Below are positions 11,141 to 22,429 of a DNA stretch of 64,000 nt, in pieces. The number at the start of each line of letters is the position of its first letter. Position 1 is the stretch's first letter. The translations under genes and the position numbers were made by a program. Origin of the DNA: Ephemerocybe angulata (lineage: Eukaryota > Basidiomycota > Agaricomycetes > Agaricales > Psathyrellaceae). The notes below the pieces were generated by a model, which worked only from the letters and a program-made list of their open reading frames with translations, was not told where the DNA came from and ran no database searches. The stretch covers positions 372,001 to 436,000 of the forward strand of contig JAACJK010000114.1 of NCBI GenBank assembly GCA_013368325.1, written 5' to 3'.

Positions 11141-14100
11141 TCACTTCTTTGACGAACCGGCAGGAGCGGGAGGATCCTTGAGTCTCCGCTTTTCTGTAAG
11201 GGGTGTAGCCCGCTTATCACCCAGATTCAGGAACACACAATGAGCAAGACCAATAGGTATATTGGAACTACTCTAAGTATGCATGAATACGGGTAAAGGT
11301 GGGGCTAAGGAAAGGAAGGAAGGCTCCGCCGTCGTGTTGTGCTGGCGGCGGAGGCTTCCGATACAAACATCTACAAACAGCGTCAATATCTAGGGGCTTC
11401 GAAGGACCCCGCGTTACACTCTCCCCCTTTGACCTGGCATACAGGTCACAAAATAAAAGAAGTGGGAAGGACTGAGAAGCCCATGGGGGAAGGGAGTGGC
11501 TAATGGCTGGTGTAAGTAAACCAAACTGTAATGTAGAAATAGAAAAAAAATCCGCGATATTGCCGCAATATTGACGAAAAAAGCGCTCGTAAATGGCAAG
11601 AGCGCGTAGTGTCCGTGAGTGCCCATAACAAATGCCAAAGATTAATCAAAGCAAATAAAGTAAAAGACTCAACACATAGCCATGCGACGTCCACGGAATG
11701 CCGGGTGAGGGACGAACAGGGGGCTGCAGCAGAGAGGACACTGGCCGATGGGGTATGGGCCGTTCGACAGCCGGAAAGCAGGTGCACCACGGGGCGGCAC
11801 GCGCTTGTGCTGTGGACCTTGACGTGACCGACGGTGAGGTGGCCTGTTTCTACTACGCCAGTGAACAGATGGCAGAGGGGGCGGTGGAAGCTGAAGTTGT
11901 GGAGGTGATGGAACAGGCGAAGCGGATTGGATCTCGGCAACCCGTGCGTCGAGTGAATCGATCCTTTGGCCAAGGGTCTGCTCGAGCTCGGAAACTTGGT
12001 TGTTGGCAGGTGAGGCGGACTGGAGCTCGACAACCTGTGCATTGAGCGCGTCAATCCGTTGGCCGAGGGTCAGCTCAAGCTCAGAAGCTCGGTCGTTGAC
12101 TGACCGGACGTCCTCGCTGCGCACTCGAGACGCAGCAGCGAGCTCGTCGACCTGGAGGCGGAGGTCGTCAGAGTGGCGCTTCGCGCAGTTGGCAAGGCTC
12201 TTGGCCTGCACAATGTCTGCCTTCACAGCCTTGATGATCGTCTCCTGGCTGCCGGTGAGCGTGACGAGGCTGCGGTTCACCTCTGCAAACTCCCCATCTG
12301 TGATCTCCTGCACTTCCGCAATCGACATACGAAGGGAATGCGCCTCCTTCGACGTGATGTACTGCACCTCCTCGGTCCTCGATCGGAGGGACGTGACCTC
12401 GCTCGAGAGCCGATCTAGCTCCCCCTGCATTTCCGCCATCCCATCCTTCAGCGCCATGTACTTCGTTATCAACTCCACCTCCAACGTAGACGGGCTTCGC
12501 GACGACGAAGTCGATACCGCACTTCCCCTTGCGCTGCTTGATGTCGGAGGTGGCACGGCTGGCGATGCACGAGTCGAACGTTGCCATTCGGACAACTGCG
12601 TGATGAGGGCGGCAAAGTCGTCCTGCTCGGCGTACTCTCCAGATCGGATGGACTCCTGGGTTGCTTCATAGATGGCGGAAGCGCGCCGCGAGCTCATACG
12701 TCGTTGGACGTGCGTGGTGAGTGTCGAGATGATCCATTCCTTTGGATCCGGTGTTCCGTTGCCCAGCCTCATCATCACCTTCCCAAACGGACCGGGGACG
12801 AATGGTGCTGGCATGATGTTGTGCCAGGTGAAGAGATAGAAGGAAAAAAAAGAAAAGAAAGGAGAGAGAGAGGCTCGAAAGCCTATAGTACTGGGGTGGT
12901 CCCGATAGAGAAAGAGATGACGATGCTGAGTATACCTGAGTCAGAGACTCTTGGATGCTCAAAAAAGTGTAAGGGGTGTAGCCCGCTTATCACCCAGATT
13001 CAGGAACACACAATGAGCAAGACCAATAGGTATATTGGAACTACTCTAAGTATGCATGAATACGGGTAAAGGTGGGGCTAAGGAAAGGAAGGAAGGCTCC
13101 GCCGTCGTGTTGTGCTGGCGGCGGAGGCTTCCGATACAAACATCTACAAACAGCGTCAATATCTAGGGGCTTCGAAGGACCCCGCGTTACATTTTCCTTG
13201 CACCCGCCTGTCGACATGAGGATGTCGAAGCAGCTGGATACATCAGCAACCAGAGCCTTCCAGGAGTTGCGTGAGTCCTCTCTGAAGCTGTCCGGACCCG
13301 GAGCTGCGGCACGACCCCACCAAAGCAGGAGCATCATCAGAGGAAGGGTACCGTTTGGCCCAGACTTCCGAATTGAAGTCCAGGCGTCGCCTACAGCATC
13401 GGGAACGGTCCATATTGGGGCAGGTAGCGGTCCGTCAGACGCCCGAAACTGGGGCTGAATATCCTTCCACCACTTCGTTATCGAGATGCCGATTTCCGCA
13501 GGGTCGTCGATGAAAGGAGGTCGCGAGTGTTGGCGTGCACCATGGGCGCTCTTGTTGGTCCACTTGGTCCACTCCTCGGGTCGTCCCTTTACAGGCATAG
13601 GACCCTGGGAGTTGTCAGCGATCATCGAAGAAGACACGGAGATCGAGAAATCCATACCTTAGCCACCTTTCCATAACCCATAGACTCCTCTAGACTCGCC
13701 CACTTATCCACCAAGGAGACCCACTCACCGCCGAGCTTGGGATCGCGAAGATCGCCCGTCGCCAGTAAAAACCAGCCAGGAGGGGTGAGGGGGTCGTTTT
13801 TGGGTTTCGCTGGGGGAGGATAGAATAGATGATTCGTCCCTATTTGTTGAAGTTTCTCTCTAGTCTTTGATGGAACGATGCCCCTCCCCGATCGGCGAAC
13901 TCCGGTAGAGGCCGTGTTGGAATCTTGTGAGATACTACTCGAGGATAACGCATTGCCAGAAGCGGACTCGGCATTCCTCGAAGATTCCGCGGCTGAGGAG
14001 ACGTTAACCTTCGTGGAAGCCAGTGCGGGAGAAGCCTGTCCATCGTTTGTAGTAGAAGCGACCGAAGTTCGAGTGTCAGGGTGTGCTGGGGGCTCAGGGT

Positions 14101-16817
14101 TTGGGATAGATGGTACCGCAGGAGGTGTAGTGCGAGCGATGGGTGGAGGATTGGGTGTGACTGGAATCGGCTTGGGAGGTGCAGCGGGTCGTGAGGGCAC
14201 GGCGGGAGCGATGTGGTTGGGTGGTGCCGCCGTGGCTGAGATCGCCACCGTCCAAAGTGCGACACTTCGTGATGGCGGATTACCTTTAGAGGACGACAAC
14301 ACGGGAGAAGCAGAATCTCCATTATTTGGAGTAGGAGTCACCGGCGCTGGAATTGAGGGGCGAGAAATGGGCAGGGCGGCCGTCGATGGAGTCGGAGGAG
14401 CTGCAGAGGCGCCGGTGGGGCTAGTATTCTGTAGGGGAAGGGGTAGAGCGCTCGCTGCTGCAACAGGTACAACGAGATCGGGGGGCGCTGCGTGTTCAAC
14501 GACGGGCGGTACCGAATCAGGGAGGCCATGTGTTGATCTGGATTCCGCAGCTGCTTTGGGATCTTCGACGACCAACGAGGTGATTCCCGGCGGCGCAGGC
14601 GGCAAGGGCGAGTGCGAAGAATCTGTGTGTGGGTCCGTTTCGGGCGAAGAAGCGATATCCGGTGGCGTACGTCGTAATGAAGGGTTCGAATACGGCGGAT
14701 ATTCAATAGGCTGACTCGCTATGAATGGTGTCTTTGGCTGACTTTCACTGAACGGTACCTCAGGGATAATCAAGCGATTGTGATTGATAGGTGGGGGTAT
14801 CGAGAATGTACCCAGCCTATGGCGATACGGAGAATACGGAGGGTAATCAAATGGCAAGGTAGGCGTCCTCTGGTGGTGAGATTGCATGTTGCCTGTCGCA
14901 GCACCGGAGGCGTTCGATCCCCGAGAATAGAAGTGTTGAGTTGTGATCGGCGAACTCGAAGGGAGAGGTAAGTAGCTTATCGAATGAGCGGATATCGTCT
15001 GAGGGCTTGGGAGGCCATGCTCCGCGGTGTTAGAAGGTGTCGGGTATCCAGAATAGTCCCAGGCGGATGAGTGCTTCTGGGCCAGAAGATGTTCTTGACC
15101 CAGCGAGAGTGGAGCAGAGGAGATCGGGTGCGCTGACTCGGCCATTCCCTGGAATGTAGCATCGCACTTGGAACTCCCTTCCCCTTCATGAGGCTCGGCG
15201 CTCATACGTATGAGATCTGGGCTATCATAGTTGAGCCCTTGCCCCAACAAGTTCCCATCCTGTCTCGAAGTGCCCAATAGGAGGGAGTTGCAGTGATCGA
15301 GTGACATATCGAATGAATCGGCCATGTCACCTGTAGGAAACGAACGTTAATAGCTAAATTGAGGTAGGAAGGGAGCCTCGCGCACCTTCCTGGGAGAAAG
15401 CCGACTGAGGTGGATAACCACGAAAGGCCGGGGGTGAAGGCAAACGCAAGCCGGGCCCTTCGTCGATCTGGTCGTCGTCGAAGTCCCGGAGATCGCGATC
15501 AAGATGGCTACCAGCGGAAGGCGATGAATTGGGCACATCCTCCGGTGTTACGCTGTAGGGAGACGAACTTCTGCTAGCAGAAGGAATTGAAATGGTAGGT
15601 CCTTGTACTTCTGGATCTTCCTTCTCGTGCTCTGAGGCTTCGCTTGCCACGGTTGAGATCTCTGTCGGTTCTGCTACAAACGAATACGTCAGACCGGTAT
15701 AAGAACCTGTATGGGAGGAAGTACCATGCGAAGGTGAGATCTCGCGTTTCTCCGAGTTGATTTCCTTCGAGGTAGATGTAGAACCAGAGGCTGCAGGCAA
15801 AAGTCAGCAGGGTGCAACGTGTCATTGGCATGCAACGTACGAAAGAGATGATGTTTCGCAAATCGAGCGACCGCCTCCACATATACACGATCGTGGTCCA
15901 CCCAGGAGGAGGAAAAAAGAGGTGTATCCTCCTTGTCGCCAAATTGAAGGCTGAAGTAATGATTCAGAACATAAACGAACCCGCAGATGCTGTGATACGC
16001 ACGTCCATGCCGAGATTTTCCCGTTTGATCCCGGAACCGGGCCGACGAGTGTGATAAGCGCCATGAGATCGACCTTACGAACGGCGGGCTCGATGGCGGC
16101 TTTGAGAATAGCAGGGAGAATTTGGAGATAACTGAGGAGTTGTCAGGACATACACGGCATTTTGAATTTTTATGACATACCGTTTAGGATCTTTAGGCTT
16201 TTCTTCCCCATCCAGCTTCGACTCGTTCGTGGTCGTTTCAACATAGTCGTCAATCGCCCTCAGCTTCTCTTCTGAAGCCGCCGAATATAATTCTTTGCAG
16301 ATAGTGTGCCAATTTCGAAGGATGTTCTTCCCGCATGGTCCTTCCTCTTTGCGCTGCGCTTCCTGTGCAGCGTGAACTTCTTCTGGGTATAACTTTGCAT
16401 AAGCCTCGTAGGCCTTAGGACCACGAGTACGCGGGCTATAGATGGACTTGAGTATTTTCTTGGGAATCCCGACAGCGACCTTTCTGCTGCGGACATTGCA
16501 GCGCCATCTATACCACTCTCTCAACCGCTGCGATGGCTTCAGTGAGTTCAAATATCAGATAATCAAATGCATGAGTAACTCACCTGCTGAAGCTTCTCTA
16601 GAGCGGTAGAATAGACAGCCATTTCCTCTTCATTAAGATCCTGGGTAGTACGCCCTGGATATAGAGTGTCGATTAAGGGACTGTGCTCCAAGAAGCGGGC
16701 GTAGAGAAAGGTCCAAAAGGGCTTATATTGCCGGATAGCTTGGCACTTCTCGTACTCTGGCACTAGGCTGGTAAGGAGAGCGGTCTCGCTTGCTGATGCC
16801 CAACCCATAGGCGCCAT
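11141..16817 (-). CDS. large uncharacterised Agaricomycete-type gene, interrupted near its 3' end by an LTR retrotransposon
   Basis: Seven exons on the minus strand: 16817-16584, 16527-16181, 16131-16003, 15950-15841, 15790-15386, 15330-13658 and 13604-13192. The final 49 coding bases lie at 11189-11141 on the far side of the retrotransposon. All junctions are GT-AG and phase-consistent; without the insert the product would be 1,119 aa. The N-terminus has a Trp-rich block (FWTFLYARFLEHSPL) and RLREWYRWRCNVRSRK. The middle is a long Ser/Pro/Ala-rich linker (exon 6). The C-terminus has PLTPPGWFLLATGD and GRPEEWTKWT followed by WWKDIQPQFR. I recognise this layout from mushroom protein families of unknown function, but cannot name it. 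With the insert present, translation runs into the LTR and ends at 13041, replacing the last 17 or so residues with about 50 foreign ones. Confidence 0.75.
11195..11418 (-). repeat. 3' LTR of the retrotransposon (minus orientation)
   Basis: 224 bp, TG...CA ends, identical to 12968-13191. Its inner edge is the polypurine tract at 11419-11430. Confidence 0.92.
11669..12814 (-). CDS. retrotransposon internal protein, coiled-coil, possibly Gag-derived (381 aa)
   Basis: This is the only long frame inside the retrotransposon, and it is in the element's sense orientation. The N-terminal 100 residues are compact and contain PKEWIISTLTTHVQRR and Ser-rich spacers. Residues about 120-310 have heptad-like Leu/Ile/Val spacing, including two near-identical segments around ELEQTLGQRIDSLDARVAEI and its upstream copy, which suggests a long coiled coil. 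The C-terminus is Pro- and Arg-rich. There is no zinc knuckle and no protease, RT or integrase motif. A Gag-like structural role is an inference from position and coiled-coil character. It could also be a captured host coiled-coil gene. Confidence 0.5.
   Translation of the reverse strand: MPAPFVPGPFGKVMMRLGNGTPDPKEWIISTLTTHVQRRMSSRRASAIYEATQESIRSGEYAEQDDFAALITQLSEWQRSTRASPAVPPPTSSSARGSAVSTSSSRSPSTLEVELITKYMALKDGMAEMQGELDRLSSEVTSLRSRTEEVQYITSKEAHSLRMSIAEVQEITDGEFAEVNRSLVTLTGSQETIIKAVKADIVQAKSLANCAKRHSDDLRLQVDELAAASRVRSEDVRSVNDRASELELTLGQRIDALNAQVVELQSASPANNQVSELEQTLGQRIDSLDARVAEIQSASPVPSPPQLQLPPPPLPSVHWRSRNRPPHRRSRQGPQHKRVPPRGAPAFRLSNGPYPIGQCPLCCSPLFVPHPAFRGRRMAMC
12968..13191 (-). repeat. 5' LTR of the retrotransposon (minus orientation)
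   Basis: 224 bp, identical to 11195-11418. As the upstream LTR in the minus orientation it should hold the element's promoter; the plus-strand complement carries the host gene's altered stop codon at 13041. Confidence 0.92.
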
Positions 16818-17072
16818 AAAATGCTCGTAGGGGGTATGTAGGGGTGCGGTTATCCAGTGGTGCCCCTTTACAGTACCATTGAGTGCCCAACATATATTTT
16901 TGAAATCTCACTAGCCTGATCAACGACATATGGTTTCTACCAATCTACCTTTGGTATAGTTTAGATTTAGGCTCTCAGTTCGCTCCCAATGCGCTTCTTC
17001 GAGTCATCGTACGCATGGCTAACTCATCTATCGATACTTAATCACTGCGCAAACACCTCGTAAACACACGGC

Positions 17073-17082
17073 GGATATCTAT
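17073..17082 (+). promoter_or_regulatory. possible TATA box
   Basis: TCTATAAAGA lies about 90 bases upstream of the start codon at 17167, a normal distance for a fungal TATA element. Confidence 0.4.
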
Positions 17083-17166
17083 AAAGACCTTCCTTTCGAT
17101 GACTGTGGCATTATCCGCGCTTTCTTCTTTACTAGACAACAACCACATCTTCTATCGTAGTATCCC

Positions 17167-18151
17167 ATGGCAAAGCAGTCTAGCACGATCCAAGACCGCA
17201 GCGTGTTACATGGAGCGAGGCTTTCCTTGCCCATGCAAGACCTGCTGGGCGCTGTGATCCGAGCCTTCGATGCCCGTGAGTCGTGAATGCTCCCCCATCT
17301 TGACGCTCTTTTCTAACCATGTTACTGTGGTAACAGGTCGGCTCATGGTTAACGCTGCTGCCCTGGGCGAGAATGAATATCGTCAGTAATTATACCCAAC
17401 TCCATTTCTCTGGCGAGACTAAGATATTTACAGATCCTGAGACCTGCAACGCTTGTACCAGGACGGGCTTCAGCCTCGTCCCCAACGAGGTCGAGACCTC
17501 GGACTCTGAGGACGAAGCCGTCAAGGCCGAAGAAGGTGAAGGGATGATACCCGCCTCTCCCCCTTCTCCCGCCGCCGAAGCTCCTGCAGGAAACACCACC
17601 TCCGGCGCCACCGCTGGAGCAAACGCCGTCTCCGGCGCCACCGCTGGAGGTGTGCCTTCTGCTTCACTTACAGCCGCCCTTGCCGCCCTCGGCTTCCAGG
17701 CGACTCCTGTCGCTGCTCCGGTCGTCAATGTCGTGCCCGAGCCGACCTACCCCATCTCGACTGTGGTTCCTGGGTTCCACTCTTTGGGGCCGAACAGTGG
17801 CACCCCCGTCCCTCCACCTGAGCCCACCAGGGCCGTATTCACTGGGCCCGGGGGTGAGTATTAAGCGCTTCTTTACCATTCCAGGAGTTGCCGCGGTCTG
17901 ACTCGTTCCTGCAGCGGACCGCTACTACATAATCACCAAAGGCGTCCGAGTCGGGGTTTTCGGAGGATGGTAGGTCTCCTTCTTATTTTCTATCTGAGAT
18001 CTCACCCTTACGTGTCTGTCATTGTAGGCAGATCACCTCCCCCTACGTCACTGGAGTTGCAGCGGCAAGCTACAGTCGCCACCGCACGCTGCAGGCCGCC
18101 TACCAGGCGTATGAGACGGCCTACAACCGAGGCTCCGTCGTCTACGTCTAG
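17167..18151 (+). CDS. protein with C-terminal RNase H1 N-terminal-like (hybrid-binding) domain (250 aa)
   Basis: Five exons: 17167-17275, 17337-17381, 17434-17853, 17915-17969 and 18028-18151. All introns are GT-AG and phase-consistent, with a TAG stop. Residues 60-190 are acidic then Pro/Ala/Gly-rich and probably disordered. Residues 193-250 (DRYYIITKGVRVGVF, then GW, TGVAAASYSRHRT, AYETAYNRGSVV) fit the small RNase H1 N-terminal / caulimovirus viroplasmin-type fold, which binds RNA-DNA hybrids or dsRNA. There is no RNase H catalytic domain. Stand-alone versions are frequent in mushroom genomes, often as lineage expansions. Role unknown. Confidence 0.75.
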
Positions 18152-19197
18152 GAGGTGTGGCGTATCTTCTTCGAATGTGTTTCCGGCCCCACTTTACCTT
18201 GTATTACATGACTCGTATCTACTCTCTCTGCGTACCCTTGCCCCCATTGTCCAATATATGTGTGTCAAACTTGCACGTTTTGCCCTGTCAGACCTTCCTG
18301 AGAGATGTGCGTCCCGCGACGTCCGAAAAGATAAATATGTCTGTCTTAAAATGAACCTCTGACAGGCCAGAGACCGACCCTTGGCCTTAAGCGCTGAAAC
18401 CGACTTGCCGTTCGGCACACGGGCGATTCCGAGGATTGATCGGCATTCTCCGACAGTGGACTTAGCGTTTTCAACTTGTCGTGAGTCGAGATGGTGGTGT
18501 GGCCGCGTTCCTACGAGAGGTATTAGCGTAGGGAGGGTCACAATATATTATTCATAGCAGTCAGACAGTATACATGTCAGTGTGGACTATGCTGCCTCAA
18601 CCACTATATGTAATCTGTGCTTGGAACATGGTGCACCGGCGCTTAATGCATCGGGTGAACACAGGCCTCTATTCCAAGTTGCTAGAGAGCGGAAACCTTA
18701 CCTAGAAAATACGATATGTCTCTATTAGCTATATAGTATTGTTTTTGAGTCATTATAAGCACGCCCGGTGGGTGGAGTTCACCTCCCATTCAGGAGGAGC
18801 GGACGTACACTCAACCGATTATATCTTGGCGAATAACGCCCCTCGCTCCTCGAAATTCTGGAGGTATGTCGCGGTAATCTTAACCTACACTATCAAAACA
18901 CTCCAGAAGTACCCGCTTACCTTTTGTTCTGAGTGGCCCACAGAATGTTGAAATGGCATGCGAGTTCGCATGTGGGATTTGGCCGTGGATCCGTTGACTT
19001 AGCTGACCTTACATACATGTACGGCCCCAGTATAATACATTTGCTTACCTTAAAACATAGCCATGGCTGGTCCTTTCGACAGGGTTAAACCTCTTATCGC
19101 CTCATTCACTGGGACGATATCGCCCAATCTATGTTCATGGCTAATCCAGTAGACCACTTTCGGAATCGCGATTGGCGGAGTCATGACCTAATCGGGA
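18152..19197. other. intergenic, no gene recognised
   Basis: No exon chain could be supported. There are stops in all frames over most of the stretch and no strong repeat. Confidence 0.4.
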
Positions 19198-19952
19198 ATG
19201 CCGAGATCTGAGATCGGCGATACGCCCAAAATGGATACCGATGGACTTCTTCAGCCAAAGTATTTAGCTGGCTGCAAATGCAGTCGTCCTTTGCGACTCA
19301 TATCCCCTCAGCCTGCCCTCCCACCCAGTGTAAGCCCCATCACCGTCTACAACGACGTTGTCGTCGTCCCACGCCCTGTCGCTCACTCCCCTCCAGCAGA
19401 TCTACAAGTATCAGTCGACATGCCGAGATCTCCCAACCGCGGCCTGCTGTCTGCTACGCGCCGAGCTGATTATCTGGTGGCTGCCATTTGCTTCATCGGC
19501 GTGTTTTTGGAGCATGGCGACATAGATGCCTACTGGACTCAGTGTTACCTTCGTTTGCTCATCCTCCACGGCGATCCCCCTTCCCCTCCCGGCGTCGACC
19601 GCTGGGTATTCACCTCCTTGCACCGAATGGTGAGTAATTAGTTTGTTTTGCGCTCGGCCCTGCAGATCTGACTTCCTCAATGTGCCAGCACGTCATCATT
19701 ACCATCTACTCGTTAGCCGCGCGCCACCGCGTTAGTTCCTTGACTCCCCGGGCCTGGACCAATCAGGAATGGGACGCGCACAGAGACCGACTCCGCGAAC
19801 AACTTCGCCACATCCTCTTCAACGAAATTACGCTGGAGCGCTACCTCAACCGCCCGATCACCATGACAGAAGAGCCTATGTATCAAACGCTCTATGGGGC
19901 CCATGTCCCACGCCACGAGCTCCGTCAACTTGCCCCGCCTCGACGAACTTGA
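19198..19952 (+). CDS. hypothetical protein (231 aa)
   Basis: Two exons, 19198-19629 and 19689-19952, joined across a 59 bp intron with GTGAGT donor and CAG acceptor, phase 0. The N-terminal 80 residues are Pro-rich. Residues 90-150 contain a hydrophobic helix (YLVAAICFIGVFLEHGDI) and the C-terminal half is rich in Arg, Leu and Glu. I recognise no domain. The model could extend upstream. Confidence 0.45.
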
Positions 19953-20061
19953 CGAGTGAGGCGTGTGCGCTAACTCCCTTCCCAGTGCCGGCGCGCGGGC
20001 GCTCTTTTTTTCGAACATGTCACGGACGTTTCTCGCGCATATCATACCCTTTTCTTGCCAG

Positions 20062-20102
20062 AAACGCGTAGCTTAGCTTTGATATCTTGTAGCTACGCGT
20101 TT
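20062..20102. other. perfect 12 bp stem hairpin
   Basis: AAACGCGTAGCT (20062-20073) and AGCTACGCGTTT (20091-20102) are exact inverted repeats around 17 bases. It lies about 110 bases beyond the stop of the 19198-19952 gene and could act in 3' processing or be a transposon footprint. Confidence 0.5.
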
Positions 20103-20639
20103 GTCTAATTCTTGTAGCGGCGTGACTTCTCACTTCCTCAAAATTTATACTTTTGACTTCTCTTGATCGGGCCCCTCTTTTAAGCTTAATTGTGGTTCTT
20201 ACCTTGCTCGTCGGTGAGTCACAAGTCGCCCGATTTGGACCGTACCGAGAGATGCTGTTAACAAGGTAAGCCATGCATGCGCGGCATGCTCCTCTTCAAC
20301 TCGCCTCCACGACTATACCCGCGCCTAACACACGGCTATCGCCGTTCTTTATTGGCTTCTAAAATCATTAGACTCCTCTAGGGTGACAGTGGTGCCGCCT
20401 TAGGCGAGGGTACGAGTCAGACGAGCGGATCGCAGAGGAGATATGAGGGCTTCTACACTGCGAGGATGTTGGACAGTTCTCGTTTGGGAGGTAAGCTTTC
20501 GCTATTCGCCTTCCTTCTATTTAGGCATCCGACCTGGCTTCCGCCACGCAGGTCATGTTCTATAATTTAAGACTGGTGTAAGGCTTGGGCGGCTAACTCG
20601 CGAGTCCTCTCTAACGTATGGCGGGCCGTTTGTATAAGT

Positions 20640-20835
20640 ATTCCGCGCGCAAATATTTGGCCCTCGCACGCATAAATTTGGACTTTGCGCGCAAATTTGA
20701 GGTGAGAACCGCGTAAACGCACAATGCGCATCTAGCGCGCAAATTTCGAGTCGGCGCGCAAACTTTTGGTGAGGCAGCGCAAATTTCGAGGCGCGCGCAA
20801 ATCCGGCGCGCAAATTCACATCAAGCGCGCAAATG
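20640..20835. repeat. left subterminal GCGCGCAAAT array
   Basis: About nine GCGCGCAAAT or GCGCAAATTT motifs at irregular 12-30 base spacing. It is the mirror partner of the array at 22430-22615. Confidence 0.85.
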
Positions 20836-21312
20836 CCAAACACGGCCCCAGAGTGAGCCGGAGGGAGGTTTCCTAGATTGTCAGCTGTGAAGGGGCGTAA
20901 ATAGGGTGTATAGTGGGTTAGCGCTAGTCCACTGTGTCCATGCTGAGCTCACTGTTAATCTCAGGAGTGTGGTTCAAGCCTCGAGGGTGTTCGGTGAATC
21001 AGGGAGGAGTCAAGGCAATGTGTACGTATGACCGGTTGAAGTTATGCCATATAACGATTGACTCTATTTAATTGTAACGACTGTTGAATGATTAGGGATG
21101 TATCAAGTCAGGTTATTAGGATGAGGCGGTAGTAGTAGATGCAAGAGTAGATGATGAGCTCAGAAAGCCGGTAATGAATGTAAAGCTGACGAAGTATTAA
21201 ATGGTATCGAAGGAATGTGGAATCTAACTGATCGGCAGTAGGATTAAAGGAATGTAGACTAATCGTCTGTAGGTATATTAGGTTGGATCGGCAAGGGACG
21301 AGGAGCGCATAC

Positions 21313-21699
21313 TTAGAGGCCCCAATCGAAGTCAATCTCAGGGACTGAACCGAAACCGGGCCTTGACCCAGTCGCCGACGTCAGACCTCGCATTGATGAT
21401 GGACCGGGGTTCACATTAAGGGTCTTAAGGGGGTGGATTGGCGAGTGGAGATCGAGAGTTGTGACATTAGAGGTAGTCGACGCCGAGGAGGGACTGGCCC
21501 AGTTATACTGCGAGAACCAGGCTATTAAAGCGATGTGAGAAAGATATGTAATCAATAACAGTGATAAACAACCGATAAGAGAAGGACGTACTCTTCCTTT
21601 TCTTCGCTCCTCTCTCTTCATTTTCCCCAGTCACCGAGTTCTCATCTTCACCCCTACCCTGCATGGCGGAAATGGTACGCTTGATACCACGTTTCGCAT
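21313..21699 (-). pseudogene. 3' exons of an unknown gene inside the transposon
   Basis: Two phase-consistent minus-strand exons, 21699-21592 and 21521-21313, across a GTACGT...TAG intron. Together they read DAKRGIKRTISAMQ, then acidic/basic residues, then FSQYNWASPSSAS, and end EIDFDWGL before a stop. A good acceptor precedes 21699, but no upstream exon exists within the element. It looks like the captured 3' end of a host gene. Confidence 0.4.
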
Positions 21700-21728
21700 C
21701 TGTGGTGTAAGTGTCAGTGTCCCCGCAG

Positions 21729-22334
21729 CGCCCGCAGGATCTCTTCGATGTTCTGGACCTTTCCTCGTTTCTGGACATCCCGGATGGCGTAAAATACGTC
21801 GTTGCAGCGCTGAACGCTCGTCCAAACTTCAGTCCAGTTGTTCAGTTTCGCCTTGCGCGGACATTCAGTATCCACGAGTGGATTGAGCCTGCTATCCGTG
21901 CTCTCCTCGAGTGGGACACTGTCTCCTTTACAATGGCTGATGTAACCGCCATCGGGGCCGAAGCATTCCACTGCATTATGATCACCAAAGCAAGGATATT
22001 ACGCCTTCGTACCGGAATGGCGTACAAATGCCCACCGCTTGTTCGGGACACAGGCTGTCGTCGTTCCTGCGATGTCGCATGGGGGAACGAGTGGTGGAAT
22101 GGTCTCGCTAGGCACATCCTGCACCCTCAGTGGACGATGACAGGGCAGTACATCAAGCAGCAGCTCGAGATCATTGACATACCGGGCGTCTGCGAAGGAT
22201 GCCGCATGAGAACCGTGCAGTCCCTAGATGCAAACGGGATCTTTAACAAGGACACCGAGATCTTGGAGGGCGCCATCACCGAGATCAAGCGGAGCCACGG
22301 TGACACACGCCGCCCCGTCTTGCCTCCGAGTTGA
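21729..22334 (+). pseudogene. C-terminal part of a BTB/POZ-associated protein, captured fragment
   Basis: The frame is open from the acceptor CCCGCAG at 21728 to a stop at 22334, about 200 residues. It contains RLARTFSIHEWIEPAIRALL, then TDVTAIG-like and CDVAWGNEWWNGLARH blocks, then CEGCRMR. This matches the helical region that follows the BTB domain in the large BTB/POZ family of mushrooms. The BTB domain itself is absent. The only upstream sequence is the oppositely oriented fragment that ends 30 bases away, so the gene was truncated when captured. Confidence 0.65.
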
Positions 22335-22429
22335 ATGTTACCTATAATTACATGTAGCTATCCTAATATAGGCAGGCCAGGGTGTATATCCAGTGTTTTC
22401 TTAGGCAGTGAATCTCTTGTTATAGATTT

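Larger units (their letters stand above)
11195..13191 (-). mobile_element. non-autonomous LTR retrotransposon, 1,997 bp, identical LTRs
   Basis: Two 224 bp direct repeats at 11195-11418 and 12968-13191 are identical by eye, start TG and end CA. They are bounded by a 5 bp target duplication TTTTC (11190-11194 and 13192-13196). A polypurine tract AAAGGGGGAGAG abuts the LTR at 11418 when read on the minus strand, so the element is transcribed leftward. The 1,549 bp interior has one long minus-strand frame and no reverse transcriptase, integrase or protease. I saw no clear primer-binding site. Identical LTRs indicate a recent insertion whose replication proteins came from elsewhere. Confidence 0.93.

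Noticed and set aside
11818..12671. Plus-strand frames opposite the retrotransposon protein
   Set aside because: Shadow frames of the GC-rich coiled-coil gene on the minus strand.
11669..12814. Reverse transcriptase or integrase in the LTR element
   Set aside because: No YxDD-like, DDE or zinc-knuckle pattern in any frame between the LTRs.
12930..12967. Primer-binding site next to the 5' LTR
   Set aside because: The sequence CTTTTTTGAGCATCC does not match the 3' end of a tRNA that I can recognise, so no site is claimed.
13878..14714. Plus-strand 278-codon Gly/Ala-rich frame
   Set aside because: Antisense of the Ser/Pro/Ala-rich exon 6 of the minus-strand gene, which has consistent splice phases.
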